A DNA stretch of 64,000 bases, taken from assembly GCA_963579625.1 (NCBI GenBank), contig CAUZHN010000002.1:1-64000 (forward strand), written 5' to 3'. The stretch is from JAAXGI01 sp963579625. GTDB lineage: Bacteria; Gemmatimonadota; Gemmatimonadetes; Longimicrobiales; Gaopeijiaceae. The position numbers were made by a program, and so were the translations under genes. How positions within the stretch are numbered: position 1 is the stretch's first letter; each line of letters starts with the position of its first letter. Shown in pieces: positions 1 through 6,969 of the stretch. The notes beneath the pieces were generated by a model. The model ran no database searches, was not told where the DNA came from, and was given only the letters and a program-made list of their open reading frames with translations.

Positions 1-1
1 C

Positions 2-1435
2 TCACTTCGACCTTCCCCCCCCCTGACTAAAGCAGCAGTTCTCCTGATCGGCCATGGCTCTCACCTGAGCCCTGAATCCTCCCGGTCGATCCATGATCTT
101 GCGCTTCGCCTTCGCCAACTCGGTCAGTTCGCGGAAGTTCGAGTGGCATTCTGGAAGGAAGAGCCTCAACTCCATTACGCCTTGGACCTGGTTGAGAGTT
201 CGGAGGTGTTCGCCGTGCCCGTCTTCATGGCTGAGGGATACTTCACGGACCGTGTTGTACCTCGAGAGCTGGGGCTCGACAGGCACAAGACAGTCCGTGG
301 CGGACGGAAGATCCACTACTGTCCCCCGGTAGGGACCGACCCACGCATGGATCGGATCGTTCTCGATCGTGCTGCTGAGGTAGTCTCTCTCCCCAACGAA
401 GTGCGGAGTAAGGCCACCCTCGTGGTATTGGGACATGGGACAGATCGGCACCCGCGGTCTGCGGATACGACGCTTTCTCTAGTCGGTCGGCTCAGGAAGG
501 AGTGCCGCTACGACCGGGTCGTAGCGGCCTTTCTGGACCAAGATCCGTTCCTTGATCGAGTCCTCGAAGATGAGGTGTCTGCTAATACCATTGTTGTCCC
601 ACTCTTCGTTTCGGAAGGCTGGCACGTGGGTACCACGGTCCCCTGTGAGCTGGCTCTCAAGGGTGAAACGGTCAAGATGCAGGGCCGACGAGTCTGGTAC
701 GCTAAACCGGCCGGCACACATTTCTCTGTGGCAGAGGTGGTCAGAAATCTAGTCGATCGAGAGAAGGCAACCGAGTCCGTCAAAAGTGAGTCTTTAGAGA
801 AGCATGACAGGAGTGTTTCCCCTGCCACTGCGGCAAAGAAGGCCTTCTTTTCGTGGATTCGAGCGGCATCCGGGGCCCCCCGCGTCTTTCTGCAAACTTC
901 AGTGTGGTCATCCGAGTCGGGCAAATTCGAGATCCGCCACGAGCGAGATCAAACTGCTGCGGCCGAAGCTCTTCGAAGCTTCTATGAGCCCGATGAGATC
1001 CTCGCGATCGCTAGCATGACGGCTGAAGGAACATACCGGCCGCTGAAGACGGCACCGGATCTCACGGGAGGATGGCGTTTCGCCAATTTAACTGAGGACC
1101 AGGTATGGGAGGTCTACGCACGCCTCTATCCCGCTGCGCCAGTTCATTGCTACCTGCAGAGCCAAGGCCGGCTTCCTGTTGTGTCATTTCGGGAGGCTTC
1201 GAAGCGTCAGACGGGGATCTACTCGGCCGTTGGCACTCTTAGACAGGTCGAAGTCGGAGCACTGGTCGAGGGGTGCTGCTCCGAGGAGCGGTGTCTCCGC
1301 AACAACACCTGGTGGACCAGGGGAGAAGTGGGCCAAATCGCGCCGCCGGGACTCGCCGTATTCGGCGGAGTACCGTGCCCGGCACCCTGCTCAGTGTTTT
1401 TTTCACACGCGGCAAGCGAACTTGACCCTCCCTAA
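2..1435 (+). CDS. Sirohydrochlorin chelatase-like protein (CbiX repeats plus Fe-S domain), 5' end cut by window
   Basis: The frame is open from the first bases of the window and no good start is visible, so the true start is probably upstream. The first in-window codons read through a chelatase motif (AVLLIGHGS) at about position 35; a second copy (LVVLGHGTD) starts near 420. Each begins a CbiX-type half, as in the two-lobed chelatases that insert Fe or Co into sirohydrochlorin. The C-terminal third resembles the DR2241-type Fe-S domain: Cys residues cluster as CC-x4-C near 1275-1293 and PCPAPC near 1374-1391. Siroheme is the cofactor of the sulfite reductase encoded 1 kb downstream, so the likely role is siroheme synthesis in the cytosol. 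The metal (Fe or Co) is not decided by sequence; the sulfur context favours Fe. The Fe-S domain assignment is from memory of the family. Confidence 0.8.
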   Translation, partial: SLRPSPPLTKAAVLLIGHGSHLSPESSRSIHDLALRLRQLGQFAEVRVAFWKEEPQLHYALDLVESSEVFAVPVFMAEGYFTDRVVPRELGLDRHKTVRGGRKIHYCPPVGTDPRMDRIVLDRAAEVVSLPNEVRSKATLVVLGHGTDRHPRSADTTLSLVGRLRKECRYDRVVAAFLDQDPFLDRVLEDEVSANTIVVPLFVSEGWHVGTTVPCELALKGETVKMQGRRVWYAKPAGTHFSVAEVVRNLVDREKATESVKSESLEKHDRSVSPATAAKKAFFSWIRAASGAPRVFLQTSVWSSESGKFEIRHERDQTAAAEALRSFYEPDEILAIASMTAEGTYRPLKTAPDLTGGWRFANLTEDQVWEVYARLYPAAPVHCYLQSQGRLPVVSFREASKRQTGIYSAVGTLRQVEVGALVEGCCSEERCLRNNTWWTRGEVGQIAPPGLAVFGGVPCPAPCSVFFSHAASELDPP

Positions 1436-1450
1436 GAGTCTCGGTAGACT
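1422..1450 (+). promoter_or_regulatory. Candidate sigma-70-type promoter for the cys leader
   Basis: TTGACC at 1422-1427 and TAGACT at 1445-1450 are separated by 17 bases. They overlap the end of the chelatase gene and lie about 50 bases before the leader ORF, so transcription would start near 1457. The -10 match is only moderate and this is inferred from pattern alone. Confidence 0.4.
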
Positions 1451-1498
1451 CAGCCTTCGATTTGGAATGGCTCCAAGCGGCCACGGTAGGAACGTGCT

Positions 1499-1585
1499 AT
1501 GAGAAAAGCCACCGCGATGTGTTGCGCGATGTGTTGTTGCCAGACTCCCCTCTGGAGGGGCGGGTCCGGGAGACGTCGCGCGTAA
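1499..1585 (+). CDS. Cysteine-rich leader peptide (28 aa), putative cys attenuator
   Basis: A short ORF starts at ATG 1499 and stops at TAA 1583-1585. An AGGA ribosome site at 1488-1491 sits 7 bases upstream. It encodes 28 residues with Cys at 8, 9, 12, 13 and 14 (codons between 1520 and 1540): two runs, CC and CCC, in the first half of the peptide. It is followed 24 bases later by a perfect 12-bp hairpin and then by cysH. This is the layout of a translational attenuator, in which ribosome stalling at Cys codons under cysteine shortage would favour read-through. Polycysteine leaders upstream of cysteine genes are known in mycobacteria. The peptide itself need have no other function. The ORF and the hairpin are seen directly; regulation is inferred. 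Confidence 0.75.
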   Translation: MRKATAMCCAMCCCQTPLWRGGSGRRRA

Positions 1586-1609
1586 GAAAAACATCGCGCT
1601 GAGATCTTC

Positions 1610-1638
1610 GGCCCCGACCTCTCCAAGAGGTCGGGGCC
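1610..1638 (+). terminator. Intrinsic terminator/attenuator hairpin upstream of cysH
   Basis: A perfect 12-bp GC-rich stem (1610-1621 with 1627-1638) has a 5-base loop and is followed by a mixed T-rich stretch, GTCTTCGTT. It lies between the Cys-rich leader ORF and cysH. Competing pairings are visible. GCGCGATGT (1524-1532, inside the Cys codons) is perfectly complementary to ACATCGCGC (1591-1599). CCCCT (1547-1551) pairs with AGGGG (1556-1560). GGGGC (1557-1561) can pair with GCCCC (1611-1615) of the terminator's 5' arm, which would open the terminator. Confidence 0.7.
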
Positions 1639-1678
1639 GTCTTCGTTGGTGGAACTTCCGCTAGCTGGAAAGGCCTTG

Positions 1679-2383
1679 ATGAGGAACTCTTCGATCGCGG
1701 CAAGCGTGCTGGGCGAAGCGACCGAGTTGAATGCTCGGTTCGAAAAAGCGTACCCCACCGAGATTCTTCGTTGGGCGGGGTCTGCCTTCGCCGAAGGTCG
1801 GCTTGCGCTGTCTTCAACTTTCGGAGTTGGGGGGATGATTCTGATTCACCTCCTCGCTGAAGAGGGGATCAGTGTTCCGGTGATCTTCATTGATACTCTC
1901 TACCACTTCCCTGAGACGCTCGAGTACTCTGAGAGGGTGAGGGATCGATACGGCCTAGAGCTTCGCACCTATCGACCAGCCCCATCGCGTAAGGAGTTCG
2001 AGGCCAGACACGGCCCCCGGTTGTGGGAGAGAGACGAGGAACTCTTTCATCAGCTTACGAAACTGGACCCGATGCGGGAGGCGCTTAGGGAGATGGACGG
2101 CTGGATCACCGGGCGAAGGCGAGATCAGTCCAAGACCAGAGAGACGCTCCCCTACGTCGAGTTCGCGAACTGGGTGAAGATCAGCCCACTTGCGTCATGG
2201 AGCTTGGAGGACGTGTGGAATTTCACCCGTTTGCACGACGTTCCATACCATCCGCTGCACGACCTTGGATACGCTAGTATTGGTGACGCGCCTCTGACGA
2301 CTCCTATCAGGCCGGATGAGCATGAACGTGCCGGTCGTTGGCGGGGTAGTGTTCGACTTGAGTGTGGTCTCCACGGAATCTGA
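1679..2383 (+). CDS. cysH: Phosphoadenosine phosphosulfate (PAPS) reductase
   Basis: Reduces PAPS to sulfite with thioredoxin in assimilatory sulfate reduction (cytosol). The 234-aa protein has the adenylyl-sulfate binding loop SSTFGVGG near residues 45-52, IDTLYHFPET near 71-80, TGRRRDQS near 144-151, and the catalytic C-terminal ECGLHG with Cys at about 229. The two Cys pairs that bind a 4Fe-4S cluster in APS reductases are absent (LFHQLTKLDPM where the CC motif would be), so PAPS is the expected substrate. I chose ATG 1679 with GGAAAGG 5 bases upstream; a TTG at 1646 is possible but lies almost in the terminator. It is preceded by the Cys-rich leader and hairpin and followed by sulfite reductase. 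Confidence 0.93.
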   Translation: MRNSSIAASVLGEATELNARFEKAYPTEILRWAGSAFAEGRLALSSTFGVGGMILIHLLAEEGISVPVIFIDTLYHFPETLEYSERVRDRYGLELRTYRPAPSRKEFEARHGPRLWERDEELFHQLTKLDPMREALREMDGWITGRRRDQSKTRETLPYVEFANWVKISPLASWSLEDVWNFTRLHDVPYHPLHDLGYASIGDAPLTTPIRPDEHERAGRWRGSVRLECGLHGI

Positions 2384-2411
2384 ACGAGTACCCGAACCCG
2401 GACTACAAGAC

Positions 2412-4715
2412 ATGAGTGTCGACAGCCGTACGTGGAGAGAGGTTCTTGCGGAGCGTATCCCTGTCTCGGTGGCTGAGGAAATTGATGTTTACGAGAACCA
2501 ACTAGAGCTGCGAAAACAGGAAAAGCTCGAGGAGACGGTCTTTGCCGAACTCCGGTTGCGCCGGGGTGCCTACGGGCAGCGTTATGACAACGGGCAGCGC
2601 TATGACGGAACCGAGACGCAGGACATACTCTTCCCCCGTAGAGGGCTTACTAAGGGCCCGGACACTGAGTGGGATGCGCCCGGGATGCAGCGGATCAAGA
2701 TCCCCTTCGGAAAGCTCTCTGCAGAGCAAGTCGAGGTTCTGGCGGACTGTGCTGAGGAGTATTCGAACGCGGTCCTGCACATCACCACCCGGCAGGACAT
2801 CCAGCTGCACTTCATCGATATCGAGGACACGCCAGACATGCACCGGCGACTTGCATCGGTGGGCATAACTACTCGTGAAGCCTGTGGGAACTCAGTGCGG
2901 AACGTGACCGGATGCCCCAAGGCGGGGATTTGTAGGAACGAGCAATTCGACATTTCACCCTATGCGAATGCGGAAACCTGGTTCCTCCTGGGACATAGGG
3001 ACGTCCAGGACTTTGGCCGGAAATTCAAGATTGCCTATTCGGGTTGTGAACATGAGGGCTGTGCCCGTGTCATGATGCATGATCTGGGTTTCGTGGCCGC
3101 GGTGCGAACCATCGACGGTTCGGAGGAGCGTGGGTTTAGGGTTGTGGTCGGAGGGGGCTTGGGTGCCGTTCCGCATGTGGCGAAGGACCTCTACGAATTC
3201 ATGCCAGAATCCCAAATGATTCCTGTCTCCCAGGCGATTGCACGCGTATATGCTCGGCTAGGGCAGAAGCGGAATCGTAACAAGGCGCGCATCAAGTTCC
3301 TGGTGGCCAAGCTGGGGATCGAGGAATTTCGTCGCTTGGTGGATGAGGAGATCGAGACCTTGGAGGAGGATCCGCGCTGGTCCGATTGGCTGGACGAAGC
3401 TCACCTTCCGGTGATCGAAGGACTCTCTGAGGCAGCCACCGATGGTAGCGCCGAGTCTAAGCCGGGGTTCTCTGATTGGTTGAAGACAAACGTCTATGAG
3501 CAGCGGCAGGGAGGGTTCGTGGCTGTCACGGTCAACCTTCCGCTGGGGGATATCACTTCCCGCCAAGCGAGGAAGTTGGCCGACATCATGCGGCAGTATG
3601 CTCCCGACGCGATGCGTACGACTGTGGATCAAAATTTCTTCCTCCGGTGGATTCATGACCAGGACCTGGTCGCGCTCTACAACGACCTCTATGCGGCTAA
3701 GCTGGGGCTTTCTGGGGCTGGCACAATTGCCGATGTGACGACCTGTCCCGGGACCGATACCTGCAAGCTGGGGATTTCCAGCTCACGGGGCTTGGGTGCG
3801 GAGCTGCGCGAGCGATTCGAGGACCGAGGGCTCCATTTCGATCCGCTTCTCAAAGGCGTCCAGGTAAAGGTGAGCGGTTGCCCGAACTCCTGTGGGCTGC
3901 ACCACCTCGCGGACATTGGATTCTATGGATCGAGCCGGAATGTGGGCGCGTTTAAGGTGCCACACTTCCAACTCCTCCTGGGTGGATCGCTGGAAAAGAA
4001 CGCGGGAAACTACGGGTTGGCTGTCGGGGCCGTTCCGTCGAAGCGGGTGCCTGAAACGGTGGACAGACTGCTCGAGCTATTCACTGAGCAGCATGAGGTC
4101 GGGGAATCGTTTCGGGGATGGGTCACCCGCGTTGGGAAGAAGACGATCAAGGAGCGTATTAAGGATCTTCTGGAGGTGCCTGCCTACGAGGAGGATCCTA
4201 CCTATTACGTCGATTGGCATGACGCGCGGGAGTACTCCATCGGAGACATCGGTGTGGGAGAGTGTGCCGGCGAGGTCGTCACACTAACGCAGTTCAGCCT
4301 AGCGAACGCGGAGAGCAAAACGTTCGATGCCTCAGTCATCGTTGATGACCCGAACTCAACGGAAAGCGAAGCGACGGAGGCGGCTGGCGAGGCTTATGAG
4401 GCGATCATTCTCGCCGCACAGGGTCTTCTCAAGCATGAGGATTCGGACGTGAAGTCGGACCCGGGGCAGGTGTTCTCTCGCTTCCAGAGAGAGTTCATCG
4501 AGACGGAGCTCTTCTTCGAGCGCTTCATCGGGTCGAGGGAGTGGGGCTACTTCCAGGCTGCGCACGAAGCAGGCGGAGAGGCGCGCGATCGTGATGAAGC
4601 ACGCCGGAGAGTTGAGGAGTCCCAGCTCTTCATCGAGGCAGCCCACGCCTGCTACACCCGTCTCCTCCAAACTCAGGCATCAGGGAACGGGGAAGGCATT
4701 AAGGTAGCCCGGTGA
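2412..4715 (+). CDS. Siroheme/4Fe-4S sulfite reductase with extra C-terminal helical domain
   Basis: A ferredoxin-type nitrite/sulfite reductase of 767 aa; next to cysH it most likely reduces sulfite to sulfide. Two ferredoxin-like/siroheme half-modules are visible. The cluster and siroheme ligands are the Cys pairs TCPGTDTC (about C445, C451) and GCPNSC (about C490, C494). After the reductase core ends near residue 620 there is an acidic linker and about 100 residues of helical sequence ending near 4690 (FQREFIETELFFERF, then ...AAHACYTRLL), which resembles a HEPN-type helical domain and is not in classical CysI/Sir. ATG 2412 follows cysH by 28 bases; an upstream ATG at 2316 would overlap cysH by 68 bases and gives an extension with no family resemblance. 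No strong ribosome site is visible at either start. The stop overlaps the next GTG start. Confidence 0.9.
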   Translation: MSVDSRTWREVLAERIPVSVAEEIDVYENQLELRKQEKLEETVFAELRLRRGAYGQRYDNGQRYDGTETQDILFPRRGLTKGPDTEWDAPGMQRIKIPFGKLSAEQVEVLADCAEEYSNAVLHITTRQDIQLHFIDIEDTPDMHRRLASVGITTREACGNSVRNVTGCPKAGICRNEQFDISPYANAETWFLLGHRDVQDFGRKFKIAYSGCEHEGCARVMMHDLGFVAAVRTIDGSEERGFRVVVGGGLGAVPHVAKDLYEFMPESQMIPVSQAIARVYARLGQKRNRNKARIKFLVAKLGIEEFRRLVDEEIETLEEDPRWSDWLDEAHLPVIEGLSEAATDGSAESKPGFSDWLKTNVYEQRQGGFVAVTVNLPLGDITSRQARKLADIMRQYAPDAMRTTVDQNFFLRWIHDQDLVALYNDLYAAKLGLSGAGTIADVTTCPGTDTCKLGISSSRGLGAELRERFEDRGLHFDPLLKGVQVKVSGCPNSCGLHHLADIGFYGSSRNVGAFKVPHFQLLLGGSLEKNAGNYGLAVGAVPSKRVPETVDRLLELFTEQHEVGESFRGWVTRVGKKTIKERIKDLLEVPAYEEDPTYYVDWHDAREYSIGDIGVGECAGEVVTLTQFSLANAESKTFDASVIVDDPNSTESEATEAAGEAYEAIILAAQGLLKHEDSDVKSDPGQVFSRFQREFIETELFFERFIGSREWGYFQAAHEAGGEARDRDEARRRVEESQLFIEAAHACYTRLLQTQASGNGEGIKVAR
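2574..2609 (+). repeat. 18-bp in-frame tandem duplication inside the sulfite reductase gene
   Basis: Two 18-base units (2574-2591 and 2592-2609) encode GQRYDN and GQRYDG back to back near the N-terminal active region. They are nearly identical at the DNA level, so the duplication is probably recent. Confidence 0.8.
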
Positions 4716-5293
4716 GCAGAAGGGAGATCGACGGCTTGTATCGCGTCTGTGTAAAGATCTATGCTTCGAAGCATGAGATCGAGGACCACGCCGAGCTCCT
4801 TGTGCCCATATTTCACGAGTGGATCCGGGAACGGGTCCTCGACGTAGTGATGCTGGATGTCGCGGACTACGCCCATGCCCCTGACAGCCCCGGGATCATG
4901 CTCGTCTGTCATGAGGTCAGCTTCGCCTTGGACCAGGCTGATGGGCGGTTCGGGTTGCTCGCGCAGCGCCGCACTCCGATCGATGGTACAGCGGCTGATG
5001 CAATTGCCGTTACCGTCCGCCATGTCCTGGATGTTGGGGCTCGTCTCGAGTATGACCCAAGGGTAGCCGGAAAGCTCAAGCTGGACCCATCGACCCTCAG
5101 GATCGAGGCGAATGATCGATTGTTAGCCCCAAACTCGGATGCCGGTTACAAGACCTTTGTGCCACTTGTACGAGATGGGGTGCGCGCGGCTTTCGGTCGG
5201 GGTGAACCCGTCGTCAAGCGCATTGATAACGATCCCAGGGACCGCCTGGCAGTCGAGGTGCAGCTGGACTCGGCCTTCGACGTTTACGAATAG
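4712..5293 (+). CDS. Conserved-looking protein of unknown function, coupled to sulfite reductase
   Basis: A 193-aa protein starting at GTG 4712, which overlaps the sulfite reductase stop (GTGA), so translation is coupled. I do not recognise the family. It has no signal peptide, membrane segment or Cys cluster. It is mixed alpha/beta in look, with an N-terminal half rich in acidic and aromatic residues (HEWIRERVLDVVMLDVADYAH) and a C-terminal half rich in Arg and Asp. As last gene of the cys operon, just before a terminator, it may support sulfite reductase assembly or electron delivery, but that is inference from position only. Confidence 0.75.
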   Translation: MSRREIDGLYRVCVKIYASKHEIEDHAELLVPIFHEWIRERVLDVVMLDVADYAHAPDSPGIMLVCHEVSFALDQADGRFGLLAQRRTPIDGTAADAIAVTVRHVLDVGARLEYDPRVAGKLKLDPSTLRIEANDRLLAPNSDAGYKTFVPLVRDGVRAAFGRGEPVVKRIDNDPRDRLAVEVQLDSAFDVYE

Positions 5294-5483
5294 TTGATGG
5301 CCTTGACGTTGGTCCTGCCCCAGGGTAGCGTCTGAGAATGCGAAACCTGGCGACCTAGAGGCCGAAGCCAATGCGAATGTACAGAGCTTCCATGCTGAGT
5401 CTCCCGATGCCGGGGGACCAGGACCGGAACCGTTGTGTTCGCATGAGGTAGGAGGCAAGCAGGATTTGACACGACGGTCCCGG

Positions 5484-5517
5484 AACCCCGGGCTCCCTGC
5501 AGGAGCCGGGGTTTTTT
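5484..5517 (+). terminator. Intrinsic terminator at the end of the cys operon
   Basis: AACCCCG-G-GCTCC pairs with GGAGCCGGGGTT around a 5-base loop, with one bulged G, followed by a run of six T. It lies about 190 bases after the last cys gene and 75 bases before the MoeZ start. The 190 bases in between (5294-5483) show no RNA gene or known riboswitch that I can recognise. Confidence 0.85.
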
Positions 5518-5592
5518 GGTTCCGTGCACTGCGTATGTTCAGAATCGATTGAGTTGCCGCGAAAATCGCGGACAGCCTTACGGGGACGGAAC

Positions 5593-6786
5593 ATGAGTGA
5601 GAATAGAGATGGAGCCGTGCGGCTCCCCGACCTGAGTCGAGAGGAGATTGAGCGGTACTCGCGGCACCTCATCATGCCGGAGGTTGGTATGAAAGGGCAG
5701 CGAAAGTTGAAGAGCGCCAACGTCCTCATGATAGGAGCGGGTGGGCTAGGATCTCCGCTCGGGCTTTACCTGGCGGCAGCGGGGATTGGAAAGATTGGGA
5801 TTGTGGACTTCGATGTTGTGGACCACACGAACCTACAGCGGCAGATCCTACATGGTACCAAGGATGTCGGGCGCGCGAAGCTTGATTCCGCTAAGGACCG
5901 GCTCCACGATGTGAATCCTAATGTCGAGGTCGAAACCCATCATCTCAGGCTCACTAGTGACAACGCTCTGGAGGTGATCGAGCCCTACGACATTGTCGTG
6001 GACGGCACGGACAACTTCCCGACGCGCTACCTGACGAATGACGCGTGTGTCCTGCTCGGAAAACCAAACGTGTACGGGTCTATCTTTCGGTTCGAGGGTC
6101 AGGTCTCAGTATTCGATGCGAGGAATGGACCATGCTATCGTTGCCTTTTCCGTGAGCCTCCTCCTCCAGGCATGGTCCCTAGTTGTGCTGAAGGAGGCGT
6201 GCTAGGCGTCCTGCCCGGTGTCATCGGAACCCTGCAGGCTCTGGAAACGATCAAACTGATCATCGGTGAGGGCGAACCTCTGATTGGTCGCCTTCTTCTC
6301 TTCGATGCTATGGAGATGCAGTGGCGTACCTTGAACCTCAACAAGAATCCCGACTGCCCGGTATGCGGTGAGAACCCGACTGTGACCGAACTGATCGACT
6401 ACCTTGAATTCTGCGGAGTTTCAGCCTATGAAGAAGGGGCTGACGAGCAGGACGCCGAGGAGGTGCCCACGATCTCAGCCGGAGAGCTGCATGCCCGTCT
6501 CGAGAGGGGTGATGGAATTCGGTTAGTTGATGTTCGGCAAGAACATGAATGGGAGATCGTGAATCTGGGGCCACAGGGTGCCAAGCTCATTCCTCTGGAT
6601 ACACTTATTGAGCGGCTTTCTGAGCTTGATTCGGCTGATGAAATCGTTCTGCACTGCCAGGGTGGAACCCGAAGTATGAAGGCCCTACGGCAGCTCCAGA
6701 AAGCCGGATTCCGAAAGGTTTGGAACCTGCGAGGCGGGATCCTGGCCTGGCAGAAGGAAGTCGACCCGAGTCTCCCGAGGTACTAG
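5593..6786 (+). CDS. moeZ: MoeZ-type adenylyltransferase/sulfurtransferase (ThiF/MoeB plus rhodanese)
   Basis: Adenylates the C-terminus of ubiquitin-like sulfur carrier proteins (MoaD, ThiS or CysO type) and transfers sulfur to form a thiocarboxylate. The 397-aa protein has the nucleotide loop GAGGLGSP near 48-55, an attacking-Cys region (VPSCAEGG, about C198), zinc ligands CYRC (about 181 and 184) and CPVC (about 255 and 258), and a C-terminal rhodanese domain with the persulfide loop CQGGTR (about C355). Start ATG 5593 follows GGGGACGGA; a longer frame from 5524 has no family support. It stands alone after the cys operon terminator, which fits a role linking sulfide/persulfide to cofactor or cysteine synthesis. 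Which carrier it serves cannot be read here. Confidence 0.9.
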   Translation: MSENRDGAVRLPDLSREEIERYSRHLIMPEVGMKGQRKLKSANVLMIGAGGLGSPLGLYLAAAGIGKIGIVDFDVVDHTNLQRQILHGTKDVGRAKLDSAKDRLHDVNPNVEVETHHLRLTSDNALEVIEPYDIVVDGTDNFPTRYLTNDACVLLGKPNVYGSIFRFEGQVSVFDARNGPCYRCLFREPPPPGMVPSCAEGGVLGVLPGVIGTLQALETIKLIIGEGEPLIGRLLLFDAMEMQWRTLNLNKNPDCPVCGENPTVTELIDYLEFCGVSAYEEGADEQDAEEVPTISAGELHARLERGDGIRLVDVRQEHEWEIVNLGPQGAKLIPLDTLIERLSELDSADEIVLHCQGGTRSMKALRQLQKAGFRKVWNLRGGILAWQKEVDPSLPRY

Positions 6787-6969
6787 CAGACGGCAAGGGA
6801 ACCAAACCACTTCGGACTGAGGTTTACCATGACTGTTGATGACTGATCACTCACTTGAAGAGAGGCGATCAAGATCGGTGTAGGGGTTGGCACTGGGCCA
6901 GTTGTCACTTGACGCCGCTGATTGAAACTGCATGAGTGTCGTGAAACGTCCAAAGGAGCGTGATCAATA

